Source: Marinobacter halodurans
GTDB taxonomy: Bacteria > Pseudomonadota > Gammaproteobacteria > Pseudomonadales > Oleiphilaceae
Length of the DNA stretch: 64,000 nucleotides
Assembly: GCF_004327985.1 (NCBI RefSeq)
Contig: NZ_SJDL01000030.1
Location: forward strand, 1-64,000
Direction of reading: 5' to 3'
The notes under the pieces are model-generated. The model had not been told where the DNA came from. It ran no database searches and worked only from the letters and a program-made list of their open reading frames with translations. Position numbers and translations under genes: made by a program. Positions 63,772 to 64,000 of the stretch are shown in pieces; within the stretch, counting starts at the first letter, position 1, and every line of letters begins with the position of its first letter.

Positions 63772-64000
63772 ATGGATGTGGATCGGCCTTTGGTCAGCGT
63801 TTGCATTGCAGCGTTTAATGCTGGGCCTTATTTGCGAGATGCCGTCTCCAGCGTTCAGCGACAACGCATCGCTGATATCGAAGTGATTATTGTGAATGAT
63901 GGCTCTACCGACGACACCTTGAGTGTGGCTAGAAGTTTAGAGGAATCCGATCACAGAATTGTGGTCATCGATCAGCCAAATAGAGGATCATGCGTGGCTC
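63772..64000 (+). CDS. Family 2 glycosyltransferase, N-terminal part
   Basis: The frame opens at ATG 63772 and runs off the right edge. The first 76 residues include PLVSVCIAAFNAGPYLRDAV and IIVNDGSTDDT, the nucleotide-sugar binding start of a GT-A fold. The remainder is outside the window. It follows the previous glycosyltransferase by 27 bases. Confidence 0.82.
   Translation, partial: MDVDRPLVSVCIAAFNAGPYLRDAVSSVQRQRIADIEVIIVNDGSTDDTLSVARSLEESDHRIVVIDQPNRGSCVA

Overview
The window looks like chromosome of a GC-rich, probably marine gammaproteobacterium of the Marinobacter/Alteromonadales type. This is inferred from gene content and order (OpgG/H/D, a prpBC-acnD-prpF-prpD methylcitrate operon under a GntR regulator, a PEP-CTERM/exosortase-type exopolysaccharide locus), not from any marker gene. 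No rRNA, tRNA, CRISPR array or replication origin was seen.

Layout. 1-242: the 3' end of a group II intron (maturase C-terminus, then domain V/VI-like RNA). 590-10056: a tandem universal stress protein translationally coupled to a giant cyclic beta-1,2-glucan synthase. 10091-12515: minus-strand EamA transporter, YceI protein and CDP-alcohol phosphatidyltransferase. 12677-17813: a compact set of zinc-type dehydrogenase, divergent pterin synthase-like protein, glycosyltransferase and methyltransferase on the plus strand, facing a RibD-type reductase and a creatininase-family amidohydrolase on the minus strand. It resembles an uncharacterised pathway to a modified (glycosylated, methylated) pterin or pyrimidine. 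18005-20072: crotonase-like protein, small HTH protein, GalU. 20894-22630: an orphan TpsB-like outer-membrane protein. 22974-28539: opgG, a small unknown gene, opgH, opgD (linear osmoregulated periplasmic glucans).

28649-37640 is the propionate (2-methylcitrate cycle) operon, preceded by a conspicuous 17-bp inverted repeat and interrupted by a DUF559 endonuclease-like gene embedded among three copies of a roughly 100-bp palindromic repeat. 37777-38624 holds a sigma-54-type promoter, a PEP-CTERM protein and a terminator. From 38775 to the right edge runs an exopolysaccharide locus of the XrtA (PEP-CTERM) type: priming sugar transferase, export lipoprotein, chain-length protein, a P-loop protein that has lost its Walker lysine, outer-membrane barrel, deacetylase, then many glycosyltransferases, two adenylate-forming CapK/PaaK-like enzymes, a CapA-like protein, an O-antigen ligase/polymerase-type membrane protein and an AsnB-like amidotransferase. 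The exosortase itself is not in the window. Base composition and codon use turn AT-rich at about 51.65 kb, inside a deacetylase gene, which marks the variable strain-specific half of the polysaccharide locus.

Overall the window is a cell-envelope glucan and polysaccharide region (two different periplasmic glucan systems, GalU for UDP-glucose, one exopolysaccharide locus) with a carbon-catabolism operon in the middle. The best candidates for undescribed biology are the pterin-like cluster, the DUF559/repeat unit, the lysine-less P-loop protein and the sigma-54-driven PEP-CTERM gene next to the exopolysaccharide operon.
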